DNA of 64,000 nucleotides from positions 2,666,001 to 2,730,000 of the forward strand of contig NZ_AP025688.1 in assembly GCF_023168325.1 (NCBI RefSeq). Direction: 5' to 3'. Each line of letters opens with the position of its first letter. The first letter of the stretch is position 1. Made by a program: the position numbers and the translations under genes. The stretch is from Tsukamurella sp. PLM1 (GTDB lineage Bacteria > Actinomycetota > Actinomycetes > Mycobacteriales > Mycobacteriaceae). Shown one piece after another: positions 39,314 through 49,182 of this stretch. Under the pieces are notes generated by a model, which was not told where the DNA came from, ran no database searches, and worked only from the letters and a program-made list of their open reading frames with translations.

Positions 39314-40392
39314 CAGCCGACCGCGCCCGAGCCGAGGAACTCGGCGTAGAACAGCACGAGCCCCAGGCCGCAGGCGATGGCCGTGAGCAGCCAGAACCGG
39401 ATGATCACCGTGGTCTCCGCCCACCCGGACAGCTCGAAGTGGTGATGGAACGGGGCCATCCGGAACACGCGGCGGCCGGTGGAGCGGAACACCGCGATCT
39501 GGGTGACCACGGAGACCATCTCGGCCACGAACAGCGCGCCGAGGACGATCGCGAGCAGCTCGGTGCGGGTGGTGATCGACAGGCCGGCGAGGAGGCCGCC
39601 GAGCATCAGCGAGCCGGTGTCGCCCATGAAGATCTTCGCCGGCGCGGCGTTCCACCACAGGAAGCCGAGGCACGCGCCACCGCCGGCCACGGCGACCAGC
39701 GCCAGGTCCAGCGGGTCGCGCACGTCGTAGCACCCCGCGACGGGCTTGGTGGCGCACGCGTAGCGGAACTGCCAGAAAGTGATCAGCACGTAGCTGCCCA
39801 GGACCATGGCCATCGAGCCGGCGGCCAGACCGTCGAGCCCGTCGGTGAAGTTCACGGCGTTCGACCACGCGGCCACCACGAACCAGCAGAACAGCACGAA
39901 CACGATGCCGCCCATGGTGATCGCGTTGATGTCGCGGGTGTAGCTGAGGTGATCGCTCGCCGGGCGCAGGCCGTTGTCGTTGACGAACTGGAGCGCGAGC
40001 ACGCCGAAGATGAGCGCGGCGATGGTCTGGCCGACCGTCTTCGCCGTCTTGTTCAGGCCCAGGTTGCGCTGCTTGCGCACCTTGATGAAGTCGTCGAGGA
40101 AGCCGACCAGGCTGAGCGAGGTGGCCAGCCCCAGCACCAGCAGGCCCGTCGCGCTGGGGCCGGGACCCGAGTTCAGGCCCAACAGGTGCGCGCCGAGGTA
40201 ACCCGCCCACAGCGCCACGACGATCGCGACGCCGCCCATCGACGGGGTGCCGCGCTTGCGCTGGTGGCTCTGCGGCCCCTCGACGCGGATCTCCTGGCCG
40301 AAGCCCTGGCGGGAGAACACCCGGATCAGCACGGGCGTGAGCAGGATCGCCACGGCCAGCGAAATGCCGCCCGCGAACAGGATCTGGATCAC
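39313..40392 (-). CDS. mraY: Phospho-MurNAc-pentapeptide translocase MraY
   Basis: 359 residues, ten membrane helices, intact. Family motifs: [40 protein letters not shown] (catalytic DD), [15 protein letters not shown] and [13 protein letters not shown] (HHH). It makes lipid I from UDP-MurNAc-pentapeptide and polyprenyl phosphate. The GTG start overlaps the murF stop by 4 bp and the stop overlaps the murD ATG, so murF-mraY-murD are tightly coupled. It has one of the clearest identifications here. Confidence 0.97.
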   Translation of the reverse strand: MIQILFAGGISLAVAILLTPVLIRVFSRQGFGQEIRVEGPQSHQRKRGTPSMGGVAIVVALWAGYLGAHLLGLNSGPGPSATGLLVLGLATSLSLVGFLDDFIKVRKQRNLGLNKTAKTVGQTIAALIFGVLALQFVNDNGLRPASDHLSYTRDINAITMGGIVFVLFCWFVVAAWSNAVNFTDGLDGLAAGSMAMVLGSYVLITFWQFRYACATKPVAGCYDVRDPLDLALVAVAGGGACLGFLWWNAAPAKIFMGDTGSLMLGGLLAGLSITTRTELLAIVLGALFVAEMVSVVTQIAVFRSTGRRVFRMAPFHHHFELSGWAETTVIIRFWLLTAIACGLGLVLFYAEFLGSGAVG

Positions 40393-41917
40393 TTCGGTGA
40401 CTCCCCGTTCTCGTCATCATCAACCACATGAGGCGCCGGACCGAGTTGCTCGGCGACCTCCCACATCTTCTCGGACTTCGACGCCTTGACCAAAACCAGG
40501 TCGCCCGGGCGCAGCTGGGCGCGGAGCAGCGCGACGGCCTCGGCGCGGGTGTCCACCCGGACGGCCTCGCTGCCCCACGAGCCCTCCATCACGGCGCCCT
40601 GCCACAGGGCGTGGACGGCGCGGGAAGTGCCCACACAGATCGTGGAGCTGATGTCGAGGCGCACCAGGAACCGGCCGAGCCGGTCGTGCTCGACGATCGA
40701 TTCGTCGCCGAGCTCGCCCATCTCACCGAGCACTGCGAACGTGCGGCGGCGCTCCCGGCCGGACAGCCGCGCACCGTCGGTGCCGTGCTCGGACATGAGC
40801 ACGAGGCTGCGCAGGGCTGCGCGCATCGCGTCGGGATTGGCGTTGTAGGTGTCGTTGACGACGGTGATCCCGTCGGCCGTGGTGAACACGTCCATCCGGC
40901 GCGGCGACGCGGCGCCCGCGGACGAGAGTGCGTCGGCGACCTGCGCGACGGTCGCGCCGCACTCGAGGCCGACGGCCGCGGCGGCCAGCGCGTTGTGCAC
41001 CTGGTGCTCGCCGTGCACCGGAGCGCGACGGGCGCGTCGCCGGCCGGGGTACGCAGGGTGAACGACGCGCGGGCGTGCGCGTCGATGCGCACGTCCCGCG
41101 CCGCGACGTCGGCTTCCCCGGTGCCGTAGAACACGACCCGCGCGCCGGTCCGCGAGGCCATCGCGGCCACCGCACCGTCGTCCGCGTTGAGCACCGCGAC
41201 GCCGTCGGCGGGCAGCGCCTCGACCAGCTCGCCCTTCGCCCGGGCGATGGCCTCGCGCGAACCGAATTCACCCAGGTGCGCGGTACCGACGTTGAGCTCC
41301 ACACCGATCCGCGGCGGCGCGACCTTCGCCAGCGCCGCGATGTGCCCCTCGCCCCGGGCCGACATCTCGAGCACCAGGAAACGGGTGGACGGCGTGGCGC
41401 GCAGCGCGGTCCAGGGGTGGCCGATCTCGTTGTTGAACGAGCCGGGCGGCGCGACGGTCTCGCCGAGCGGGCGCAGCACCGCGGCGATGAGGTCCTTGGT
41501 GGACGTCTTGCCGGCCGAGCCGGTGACGCCCACGACGGTCAGCCCGCCGGCGGCCAGAGCCTTCGTGCAGTGCGCGGCGAGGGCGCCGAGGGCGCCCAGC
41601 ACCGCGGCCCCGGCGCCGTCGGCGTCGTTCTCCAGCGCCATCACGCGGTTGTCGGTCTCCCCCGACACGGGCACCACGATCGCCGGGACGCCCACGGGAC
41701 GTGCGCCGAGCACGGCGACGGCTCCCTTCCGAACCGCGGTCGCGGCGAACTCGTGGCCGTCCACGCGGGCGCCGGGCAGCGCGAGGAACAGGCCGCCGGG
41801 GCCCACGTCCCGGGAGTCGAATTCGACGGTGCCCGTGACCTTCACCTCGGGGTCGGGGACGTCGTGCAGGGTTCCGCCGACGATCTCGGCGACCTCGCGC
41901 AGAGTCAGTTCGATCAC
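40389..41917 (-). CDS. murF: UDP-MurNAc-tripeptide--D-Ala-D-Ala ligase MurF (apparent frameshift near 41022)
   Basis: Reconstructed as 509 residues. N-terminal substrate domain: [21 protein letters not shown]-loop: [20 protein letters not shown]. Mur centre: [16 protein letters not shown]-terminal domain: [19 protein letters not shown]. The frame breaks near 41022; one restored C/G joins GDAPVAL to [16 protein letters not shown], the MurF/MurE HNxxNALAA-type region. It adds D-Ala-D-Ala to complete the stem peptide. The ATG overlaps the murE stop (ATGA). Confidence 0.93.
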
Positions 41918-43467
41918 GCCAGCGCCTCCCCCGCGAGCCGCGCGTCCAGCGCGGCGGCGACCTCGTCACGGTCGTCGAACGGGTGCTTGACGCCGTGGAT
42001 CTCCTGGCCGGCCTCGTGGCCCTTGCCGGCGACCAGCACGACGTCGCCGGTGCGGGCCCAGTTCACCGCCTCGACGATCGCGGCGCGCCGGTCGCCGGTC
42101 TCGCGCACCTCACCGCCCGCGGGCACGGCCCGCGCACCCGCCAGCACGGCCGCGCGGATCGCCGCCGGGTCCTCGGTGCGCGGGTTGTCGTCGGTCACGA
42201 TCACCAGTTCGGCGGCGCGGGCGGCCGCCTCACCCATGAGCGGCCGCTTCCCGCGGTCCCGGTCGCCGCCGGCGCCGACCACCACCGCGATGCGGCCGGC
42301 GGTCTGGCCCCGGAGCGTGGCGATCACGGCGTCCAGCGCGGCGGGCTTGTGGGCGTAGTCCACGACGGCCAGGAAGTCCTGGCCGCGGTCGATTCGCTGC
42401 ACGCGGCCGGGCACCGCGACCGCGCCGATCCCGCGGACCGCGTCCGCGAGCGGGACGCCGGCCTCGTGGGCGATGACCAGGGCCAGCGCGGCGTTCGCCA
42501 CGTTGTAGGCGCCCGGCAGTCCGACCACGGCCGAGAAGCTCTGGCCCTCCGGGCCGCTGAGGGTGAAGCGCTGGGTGCCGTCGGAGTGCGCGGCGACCTG
42601 GCCGGCGGTCCAGTCCGCGGGGCCGGTGGTGGCAACGGTGACCAGCGGCAACCCGGCGGCGCGGCGCAGGTCCGCCATCCGCACGCCCCACTCGTCGTCC
42701 ACGCAGATCACGGCGCGCTCGCACGCGTCGCGCCCGATGAACAGGAGTGCCTTCGCGGCGAAGTAGTCCTCCATGGTCGGGTGGTAGTCGAGGTGGTCCT
42801 GGCTCAGGTTGGTGAACGCGCCCACCGCGAACCGGGTGCCGCCGACGCGGTTCTGCGCGAGCGCGTGGGAGCTGACCTCCATCACCGCCGCCGTGACGCC
42901 GCGCTCGACCATCGACGCGAACAGCCCCTGCAGCGCGGTCCCCTCGGGCGTGGTCAGCGAGGTCGGCACGTCGACGCCGCCGATCCGCGTCCCGACGGTG
43001 CCGATCAGCCCCGTCGGACCGCCCGCGGCGGCGAGCGCGGCCTCGACGAGGAAACTCGTGGTGGTCTTGCCGGAAGTGCCGGTGATACCGACCAGCGTCA
43101 TCGCCGCCGACGGTGCGCCGTACACCACCGCCGCGACCGGCCCGCCCGCCGTCCGCGGGTCATCGTGCAGCAGGACGGGAACGCCGACGCCGGCGTCGGC
43201 GAGCAGTGCCGCGCCCGGGCCGTCGGTGAGGACCGCGACGGCGCCCGCGGCGACCGCGTCGCCCGCGAACTTCGCGCCGTGGGTCGCGGCGCCGGGCGCG
43301 GCCACGAACACGTCGCCGGGGCGCGCGTCCTGCGCCCGCACCGTCGCCCCCGTCAGCCGGACGGCACCGTCGGCCGCGCCGACGGAAACGCCCGGGACCT
43401 GCGCGGCGACCTCGGCCGCCGTGGCGCCGCGGGGATGGTCGGGTCGGTGAAGAGTCGATTCGGGCAC
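41914..43467 (-). CDS. murE: UDP-MurNAc-tripeptide synthetase MurE (meso-DAP type)
   Basis: 517 residues, intact. P-loop VGITGTSGKTTTSFLVEAAL, catalytic region TPEGTALQG and AVMEVSSHALAQNRV, and DYAHKPAALDAVIATL. The specificity loop reads VTDDNPRTEDP; DNPR is the meso-diaminopimelate signature, so the peptidoglycan is A1-gamma (DAP) type, as expected for Mycobacteriales. The ATG overlaps none of pbpB but follows its stop by 24 bp; the murE stop overlaps murF. Confidence 0.96.
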   Translation of the reverse strand: MPESTLHRPDHPRGATAAEVAAQVPGVSVGAADGAVRLTGATVRAQDARPGDVFVAAPGAATHGAKFAGDAVAAGAVAVLTDGPGAALLADAGVGVPVLLHDDPRTAGGPVAAVVYGAPSAAMTLVGITGTSGKTTTSFLVEAALAAAGGPTGLIGTVGTRIGGVDVPTSLTTPEGTALQGLFASMVERGVTAAVMEVSSHALAQNRVGGTRFAVGAFTNLSQDHLDYHPTMEDYFAAKALLFIGRDACERAVICVDDEWGVRMADLRRAAGLPLVTVATTGPADWTAGQVAAHSDGTQRFTLSGPEGQSFSAVVGLPGAYNVANAALALVIAHEAGVPLADAVRGIGAVAVPGRVQRIDRGQDFLAVVDYAHKPAALDAVIATLRGQTAGRIAVVVGAGGDRDRGKRPLMGEAAARAAELVIVTDDNPRTEDPAAIRAAVLAGARAVPAGGEVRETGDRRAAIVEAVNWARTGDVVLVAGKGHEAGQEIHGVKHPFDDRDEVAAALDARLAGEALA

Positions 43468-43491
43468 CGATGAATCCTACCCGTTGGTTAA

Positions 43492-45471
43492 CTACTTCCC
43501 GGCCACCAGCGTCAGCGGCTTGGCGGGCGGCGAGAGCGGGATGCCGTACTTCTGCAGCAGGAACGACGAGATGTCGTGGAACAGCGGCGCCGCCGACTGG
43601 CCGCCGGAGCCGTCCGAGCTGCGCGTGGGCGCGTCCATCATCAGCCCCACGACGAACCGCGGGTCGTTCGTGGGCGCGACACCCGCGAAGGTGATGTTGT
43701 ACAGCGAGTTCGAGTACGCGTGGGTCACCGGATCGACCTGCTGCGCCGTGCCGGTCTTCCCGCTGATCTGATAGCCCTCGACCGCGCCGGGGGCGCCCGT
43801 GCCCTGCTGATAGCCCATCGGGTCGCGCTGCAGCGCGGCGCGGAACATGTCCAGTACCGTGCGCGCGGTCTCCGAGCTCATCACCCGCACCGGCTCGCCG
43901 CCGGGCGCGGGGTTGGCGGCACCGTCGACCTCCTTGATGATGCGCGGCGGGATCCGGACCCCGTCGTTGGCGAGCGCCTGGTACATGCCCGCCATCTGCA
44001 GCACCGTCATCGACAGGCCCTGCCCGATCGGCAGGTTCGCGAACGTGCCGCCCGACCACTGGTTGCGGGCCGGGACCTCGCCGCCGGACTCGCCGGGCAG
44101 GCCGACGCCCGTCGCCCGGCCGAGGCCGAACCGATCGACGTAGTCCGCGAACGCGTCCTCGCCGACGCGCTGTGCGAGCATCAGGGTGCCCACGTTGGAG
44201 GACTTACCGAACACGCCGGTCGTGGTGTAGGGCTCGGTGCCGTGCGCCCAGGCATCCTTGACCGTGACGCCGGACATGCGGATCTGGCCGGGGACCTGCA
44301 GCACCTCGTCGGGACGCGTCTTGGCGTTCTCGATCGCGGCGACGGCGGTGATCAGCTTGTTCACCGAGCCGGGCTCGAACGGGGTGGTCACGGGCAGGTT
44401 CCCGGTGCGCGCCGAGGGCGGATTCTTGGACACGCCGATCGACGGGTTGAACGTGTTGTCGGCGCCCATCGCGAGCACCTGCCCGGTCTTGGCGTCCAGG
44501 ACCACGGCCTGCACGCTCTTGGCGTTCGACTTCTGCTTGGCCACCGAGACGGCCTGCTGGACGAAGAACTGCACGTCGTTGTCCAGGGTCAGGGCCACTC
44601 GGGCACCGTCGACCGCCGGATGGATGTCGCGCGTGCTGCCGGGGATGACGGCCCCGTCGGACCCGCGGTCGTAGGTCTGCGACCCGTCCGTTCCCGCGAG
44701 GATCGCGTCCAGCGAGGACTCGAGACCGATCAGGCCTTTGCCGTCCCAGCCGGTGGTGCCGACGATGTTGGCGGCCAGCGAGCCGCCCGGGTAGTTGCGG
44801 ATCGACTGGCGTTCGGCTCCGACCTCGGAGAACTCGTCGGTGATCGCGGACGCCTTGGCCGGGTCCACGCCGCGGGCCAGGTAGACGAACGAGTCGTCGC
44901 CGCGCAGCTGCTCGAGCAGCTTGTCCTCGGAGACGGCGTCGCCGAGGACGGAGACGATCTTCTTCGCGATCGCCTGCAGCCGGTCGTCGACGGGGACCGG
45001 AGTCACGTCCTCGCCCTCGGCCTTCGCCTCGACGTCCTTGTCGTACTTCTCCTGGATGGTCTTGCGCACGATCTTCGGCTGGAAGGTCAGCGACTTGGCC
45101 TCCATGGTGAAGGCGATCGGCTGCCCGGCGCGATCGGTGATCGACCCGCGGACCGCCGGAAGGACCTCCTTGACCTCGCGCTGGCTCGCGGCCTTCGCCG
45201 ACAGGCTCGGCGCCTGCACGAACTGGACCACGCCCAGCCACACCGCGATCACCGCGAAGATCGCGACGATCACCCAGCCGCCGACGCGGCTGCGGCCCTG
45301 GAACATGGCCGGCGTCTCGGTGACGCGGCCGCCTTTGACCCGCGCGCGGGCGGACTGATGACCGGCCTTCGGCACGGTCCTGGCCTTCGGCGCGGCCTTT
45401 GTCTGCACGGGGCGGGTGCCCCCGCGAGCCGCCGGGCGGGACCGGGTGGACGGGCGCTGGGCGCGGGTCAC
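43492..45471 (-). CDS. pbpB: Penicillin-binding protein 3 / FtsI (PbpB), septal transpeptidase
   Basis: 659 residues: a basic Pro/Lys-rich cytoplasmic tail, a membrane anchor (GGWVIVAIFAVIAVWLGVVQ), a PBP dimerisation domain, and the transpeptidase domain with all three motifs: SxxK in FEPGSVNKLI, SxN in VFGKSSNVGTLM and KTG in ISGKTGTAQQVD. It cross-links septal peptidoglycan with FtsW. The start overlaps the ftsL stop by 4 bp. Target class of beta-lactams. Intact, with no frame break. Confidence 0.96.
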   Translation of the reverse strand: MTRAQRPSTRSRPAARGGTRPVQTKAAPKARTVPKAGHQSARARVKGGRVTETPAMFQGRSRVGGWVIVAIFAVIAVWLGVVQFVQAPSLSAKAASQREVKEVLPAVRGSITDRAGQPIAFTMEAKSLTFQPKIVRKTIQEKYDKDVEAKAEGEDVTPVPVDDRLQAIAKKIVSVLGDAVSEDKLLEQLRGDDSFVYLARGVDPAKASAITDEFSEVGAERQSIRNYPGGSLAANIVGTTGWDGKGLIGLESSLDAILAGTDGSQTYDRGSDGAVIPGSTRDIHPAVDGARVALTLDNDVQFFVQQAVSVAKQKSNAKSVQAVVLDAKTGQVLAMGADNTFNPSIGVSKNPPSARTGNLPVTTPFEPGSVNKLITAVAAIENAKTRPDEVLQVPGQIRMSGVTVKDAWAHGTEPYTTTGVFGKSSNVGTLMLAQRVGEDAFADYVDRFGLGRATGVGLPGESGGEVPARNQWSGGTFANLPIGQGLSMTVLQMAGMYQALANDGVRIPPRIIKEVDGAANPAPGGEPVRVMSSETARTVLDMFRAALQRDPMGYQQGTGAPGAVEGYQISGKTGTAQQVDPVTHAYSNSLYNITFAGVAPTNDPRFVVGLMMDAPTRSSDGSGGQSAAPLFHDISSFLLQKYGIPLSPPAKPLTLVAGK

Positions 45472-46340
45472 CGGGGCGTCCCCTGGGCGGGCGCCTGGCC
45501 GGCCGGGGTGGCCGCGGGGGCCGGGGTGGCCGCGGGCGACGGCGACGACGACAGCCCTGCGGCGGACGACGGGGTGGCCGAGGGCGCGGTCGTCGGCCCG
45601 TTCGCGACTGTCGGGGAGCCGGGGTTCATGGTGACCAATTGTTCCCCGCCGGCCGGCGCGGGCCCGGAATTCCCTGCGACCGGCGTGCCGGATCCGTTCG
45701 AGGTCGCCCCGCTGGGATCACCCGACGGTGCCGGCGGGTTCAGCGCGGGCTTGGGAGTCCCGGTGGCCGGCCCGGGCTTGCCGACGACGGTGACCTTGCC
45801 GTTGGGGTGGCCGACGAGCACGGGCAGAGTCCCCGCCGGGACCATCCCCAGCTCGGTGGCGCGCTCGGCGAGACCCGGCGCGCTCTCGCCCGACTTCACG
45901 TCGCGCTCGAGCGCCGCCTTCTTCTCGGCGAGCGAATCGTTCACGGCCTCGCGCTCGCTGAGCGCGTAGGAGTTCTCGGCGCTGCCGGTGGACAGCCACA
46001 GCGTCAGCCCCAGGCCGGCGCCGACCATGGCCAGCACAGTCAGGACGAACGGCACGCGGCGCACCAGGGCGCGCGGCTTGGGCAGCCGGGCCACGAGGCC
46101 CGCCGAGACGGCGCCGTCGCGGTGCCGGCGCAGCGCTCGCTCGGCGGGGGTCTCGCGCAGGGTGCCGCCGGCTTCGAGCACGGCCCGCTGCTGGTCCAGC
46201 CGCTTCTGGCGGCGTTCGAGCGCCCGCTGGGCCGAGCTCGACCGCGGCCGCGACGTGTCGCGGTCGTCACGGCGCGCGGGGGCACGGCGGGTCCGGCTGT
46301 CGGGGGTCGACGGTGCCTGGGTCGCGTTCGGTGCGGTCAT
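45468..46340 (-). CDS. ftsL: FtsL-like divisome protein with long extracytoplasmic tail
   Basis: 290 residues. Cytoplasmic Arg-rich head (about residues 1-95), one membrane helix ([20 protein letters not shown]), then the FtsL-type coiled coil [20 protein letters not shown], then about 120 residues rich in Pro, Ala, Ser, Thr and Gly. Assigned by position between rsmH and pbpB and by the helix plus coiled-coil layout, since FtsL sequences diverge strongly. The tail is much longer than in E. coli FtsL (121 residues total). Coupled on both sides by 4-bp overlaps. Confidence 0.85.
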   Translation of the reverse strand: MTAPNATQAPSTPDSRTRRAPARRDDRDTSRPRSSSAQRALERRQKRLDQQRAVLEAGGTLRETPAERALRRHRDGAVSAGLVARLPKPRALVRRVPFVLTVLAMVGAGLGLTLWLSTGSAENSYALSEREAVNDSLAEKKAALERDVKSGESAPGLAERATELGMVPAGTLPVLVGHPNGKVTVVGKPGPATGTPKPALNPPAPSGDPSGATSNGSGTPVAGNSGPAPAGGEQLVTMNPGSPTVANGPTTAPSATPSSAAGLSSSPSPAATPAPAATPAGQAPAQGTPR

Positions 46341-47343
46341 CGCGCGCTCCTCGTGCTCGGTTCGGTGGTCGTGTCGAGTCGGCGGGCCGCCCGCATGCGC
46401 ACGGGAGCGGCCCGCTGGTTCTCGGCGATCTCGTCGTCGGTGGCGCGCTCCGCGCCGCGGGTGAGCAACTCGAACGTCGCGCCGGTTCCGGGTAGGTCGA
46501 CCGGGAGCCCGGCGGGGTGGTCGAGCGGGTGCGCTCGGCGAGCGCGGCCTTGACGATGCGGTCCTCCAGCGACTGGTAGCTGAGGAAGACCACGCGGCCG
46601 CCCGGGGCCAGCGCGTCGAGGGCCTGCGGCACGGCGGCCTCGAGCGAGGCGAGTTCGGCGTTCACCTCGATGCGCAGCGCCTGGAAGGTGCGCTTGGCCG
46701 GATGGCCGCCCGTGCGGCGGGCCGGGGCGGGGATGGTCGCATAGAGGAGTTCGACGAGCCGCCCGCTGGTGGTGAACGGCTCCTTCTCGCGCTCCTTGAC
46801 GACCGCCGAGGCGATCTTGCCTGCGAACCGCTCGTCGCCGTAGCGCTGCAGGATCCGCGCGAGGTCGCCGTGGGAATAGGTGTTGAGGATGTCGGCGGCG
46901 GTCAGCGAGTCGTCGGAGTTCATCCGCATGTCCAGCGGCGCGTCGACCGCGTAGGCGAAGCCGCGGTCCGCACGGTCCAGCTGCATCGACGAGACGCCGA
47001 GGTCGAACAGGATCGCGTCGGCGCCGCGGCCGCCGCGGGCGCGGCTGATGCCGAGTTCGTCGAGCGCGTCCGCCATCCCGTCGTAGCGGGTGTGGACGGG
47101 GACGAAGCGGTCGCCGTACTGCGCCAGCCGTTCGCCCGCGATCGCATGGGCGTCGTGGTCGCGGTCCAGGCCGATGACCCGGGCACTCGGGAAGCTGCGG
47201 AGCATCAGCTCGGAATGGCCGCCGGCGCCCAGCGTCGCGTCGACGTAGACGGCACCGTCGCGCTCGAGCGCGGGGGCGAGCAGGTCGCGCACCCGGGCCG
47301 CCAGGACCGGGACGTGTCCGTAGTCCTCACCGGGGTCGGGCAT
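46337..47343 (-). CDS. rsmH: 16S rRNA (cytosine-1402-N4)-methyltransferase RsmH (apparent frameshift near 46520)
   Basis: Reconstructed as 335 residues. [20 protein letters not shown] and [19 protein letters not shown] (SAM motif I) begin it; [20 protein letters not shown] and [17 protein letters not shown]-like elements follow, with [17 protein letters not shown]. Near 46520 one G must be added to CCGGGC to join STTPPG to [20 protein letters not shown], ending [11 protein letters not shown] at a TGA overlapping the ftsL ATG. It methylates C1402 in the ribosomal P site. Also called MraW. Confidence 0.94.
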
Positions 47344-47515
47344 GGCTCCTCCAGGACACGTTTCGATGACGACGATGCTGTGCGGCTTGTGCGGTGGGTG
47401 GTTCTGGAGGAAATGAAGCGGGGTCCCCGCCCGACCCGTACCTGGCGTTGGGGAAGTACGTCAGGGCCGATTCGGGCGCAGGCCTCGGTTCACCTCGTCC
47501 GTGCGGGATGCGCGG

Positions 47516-47947
47516 TTAGAAGATCGCCTTGAGCGATTCGGACTGCGGCTGCGCGTAGTCGTCTTCGTGCTGTGCCTGGTAGGCGTCCCACGCCTCCGCA
47601 TCCCAGATCTCCAGGAACCTCCGCGATCCGACGACGACGCATTCCTTGGTGAGGCCCGCGTAGCGGCGATGATCGGCCGAGAGCGAGATCCTGCCCTGGG
47701 AGTCGGGCCGCTGATCGTCGCTGCTGGCGAAGAAGTTGCGGTAGAAGGCGCGTCCCGCGGGGTCGGTCCACTCGATCGCATCCGCCTTCTCGGCGATGCG
47801 CTCGAACTCCGCCTTCGGGTACACCGTGAGGCTTCGATCCTGTCCTTTCGTGATCGTCAGCCCTCCCGCCAGTTCCTCGCGGTACTTCGCGGGGAGGGTG
47901 AGCCGTCCCTTGTCGTCGAGCTTCGGCGTGTAGGTACCCGTGAACAT
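47516..47947 (-). CDS. mraZ: Transcriptional regulator MraZ
   Basis: 143 residues: two SpoVT-AbrB repeats ([20 protein letters not shown] and [20 protein letters not shown]), forming the MraZ ring. MraZ binds direct GTGG/TGGG repeats in its own promoter and represses the dcw operon. I chose the ATG at 47947 ([14 protein letters not shown]) with a GGAGGTG site; longer readings are leader. Such repeats are present upstream. A 172-bp gap with no recognised signal separates it from rsmH. Confidence 0.96.
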   Translation of the reverse strand: MFTGTYTPKLDDKGRLTLPAKYREELAGGLTITKGQDRSLTVYPKAEFERIAEKADAIEWTDPAGRAFYRNFFASSDDQRPDSQGRISLSADHRRYAGLTKECVVVGSRRFLEIWDAEAWDAYQAQHEDDYAQPQSESLKAIF

Positions 47948-48019
47948 CACGGCCACCTCCCGCCTCCCCGTCGGGGTTGTCACTGGATCGAGACTTCAGC
48001 GTAGCGCGTCTTTCTCCAG

Positions 48020-48055
48020 TGCGCCCCACATTACCCCACCATCCGCCACTTTCAA
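48020..48055 (-). promoter_or_regulatory. mraZ/dcw promoter with embedded MraZ-box repeats
   Basis: On the minus strand TTGAAA (48055-48050) and TAATGT (48033-48028) form -35 and -10 with a 16-bp spacer. Immediately after the -35, three consecutive decamers each start with GTGG (at 48049, 48039 and 48029). These are direct repeats with a 10-bp period, the spacing known for MraZ operators (one helical turn). The repeats overlap both promoter elements, so bound MraZ would exclude polymerase. The pattern is read directly; binding is inferred from the family. Confidence 0.7.
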
Positions 48056-48109
48056 CCACACCGAGCGGCGTTTCGCGGCGGATTCTCAGAATATGAGCAG
48101 GTCAACATC

Positions 48110-48319
48110 GTGGAGAGAAGTGGGGGAAGCGATCGACCACGGCGTGGCGGACTTCGTCACCCCCGCGCAGTGCAGCGACAGTCGTGACGAATGAGGTGTA
48201 CGAGACATGAGTCGGCGCATTGCGGGCCGACCGTGGGGAGAAGTGGGGATCAAGTATGGGGAGAAGTGGGGGTAGGCGTGGGAGAAGTGGGAGTCCGGCG
48301 CGGAGATAAGTGAGCGTGG
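48110..48319 (+). repeat. Cluster of GTGG-GAGAA-GTGGG repeats, probable distal MraZ sites
   Basis: The plus strand holds repeated pairs of the form GTGGGGAGAAGTGGGG: at 48110-48126, 48233-48248, 48256-48272 and 48278-48292, with a weaker copy near 48305. Most half-sites are exactly 10 bp apart, like the promoter-proximal repeats but in the opposite orientation. The surrounding 48056-48600 stretch holds no gene I can support; short open frames there have no ribosome site or recognisable protein. A GGGGACGCA tandem repeat lies at 48326-48345. Confidence 0.55.
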
Positions 48320-48600
48320 ACGCAGGGGACGCAGGGGACGCAGTCGGAGCGTCCGCACCGCCGGCCGATCCCGCTTCCCGCAGAAATCACCAGCCCCCGC
48401 CGATCTGCCCGGGCGCCGCGCGAATCCCCGGGGCGAGCGGCGGTCACCGTCGCGAGCGACGAAACCTGCGGGGAGGTAGCGACACCGGCCGAACACCGAT
48501 GCCATCGCCATCGCGATCGCCATCGGCCAGCGGACACCCCCGAGGGGAATTCGCCGGACCGAAACCCGCGTCGGGCAACGTGTTCACGCAGGGCGGACAC

Positions 48601-48631
48601 GAAAAAGCCGCCGACCATCAGGCCGGCGGCT
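48601..48631 (-). terminator. Intrinsic terminator after the DUF3040 gene
   Basis: On the minus strand AGCCGCCGGCC, loop TGAT, then GGTCGGCGGCT form a hairpin with 10 of 11 pairs, followed by TTTTTC. It begins 27 nt after the DUF3040 stop at 48658. A clear rho-independent terminator, which isolates this gene from the mraZ control region. Confidence 0.75.
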
Positions 48632-48657
48632 CATGCGCGTTCTCGAGCGGTATCAGC

Positions 48658-49076
48658 TCACGGGAAGCGGCGGCGGAAGCGCTCCTCCATGCGGGAGACG
48701 AAGGACTGCCCCGAGGCGCGGGCGCCCTTGGCGCCCCCTTCTTCCCCGACGACGCGCGGACGGCGCCGTCGTCCCCGACGGTGCCGCGCGGGCCCTTCGC
48801 ACTCGGCCCGGACCACAGCGCGTAGACGACCGACCCGAACATCAGCAGGAAACCCGCGATGCCCACGATGACGGTGTACTCCACCTTGCCCAGCAACATT
48901 CCAGCAATGAGCAGCATCAATCCGACCGCGAAGCCGATCGCGGCGAATACGCGGCGCTTGCCCGTAGCGCCGCCGAACCGGCCTCCGCGTACGTTCGACG
49001 CGAACTTCGGATCCTCCGCATAGAGCGCGCTCTCGATCTGGTCGAGCATGCGCTGTTCGTGCTCGGAGAGTGGCAC
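48658..49076 (-). CDS. DUF3040 family membrane protein (apparent frameshift near 48722)
   Basis: 139 residues. The family opening MPLSEHEQRMLDQIESALYA is exact, followed by EDPKFASNVRG and two membrane helices (FAAIGFAVGLMLLIAGMLLG; YTVIVGIAGFLLMFGSVVYA). Near 48722 one G is missing from a GGGGG run: SSGKKG then GAKGARASGQSF, ending SRMEERFRRRFP at 48658. The Mycobacterium homologue (Rv2169c) sits in the same place beside mraZ. Function unknown. Start is a GTG with a GGAGGGG site. Confidence 0.88.
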
Positions 49077-49182
49077 GTTCCCCTCCTTCAGCACTCGTGG
49101 GGTCCAACTCCTGCCTTTCATGATACGAGGCTTGCGTCGCCGCGACCACCATCCGCCGGACAATTAGCCCCCACTGTGAGAT

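Noticed and set aside
48326-48345. GGGGACGCA tandem copies as a CRISPR or VNTR
   Set aside because: Only two to three short copies with no spacers.
48310-48825. Plus-strand frame of 171 codons upstream of DUF3040
   Set aside because: No ribosome site or family pattern; it covers the terminator and the antisense of a DUF3040 gene.
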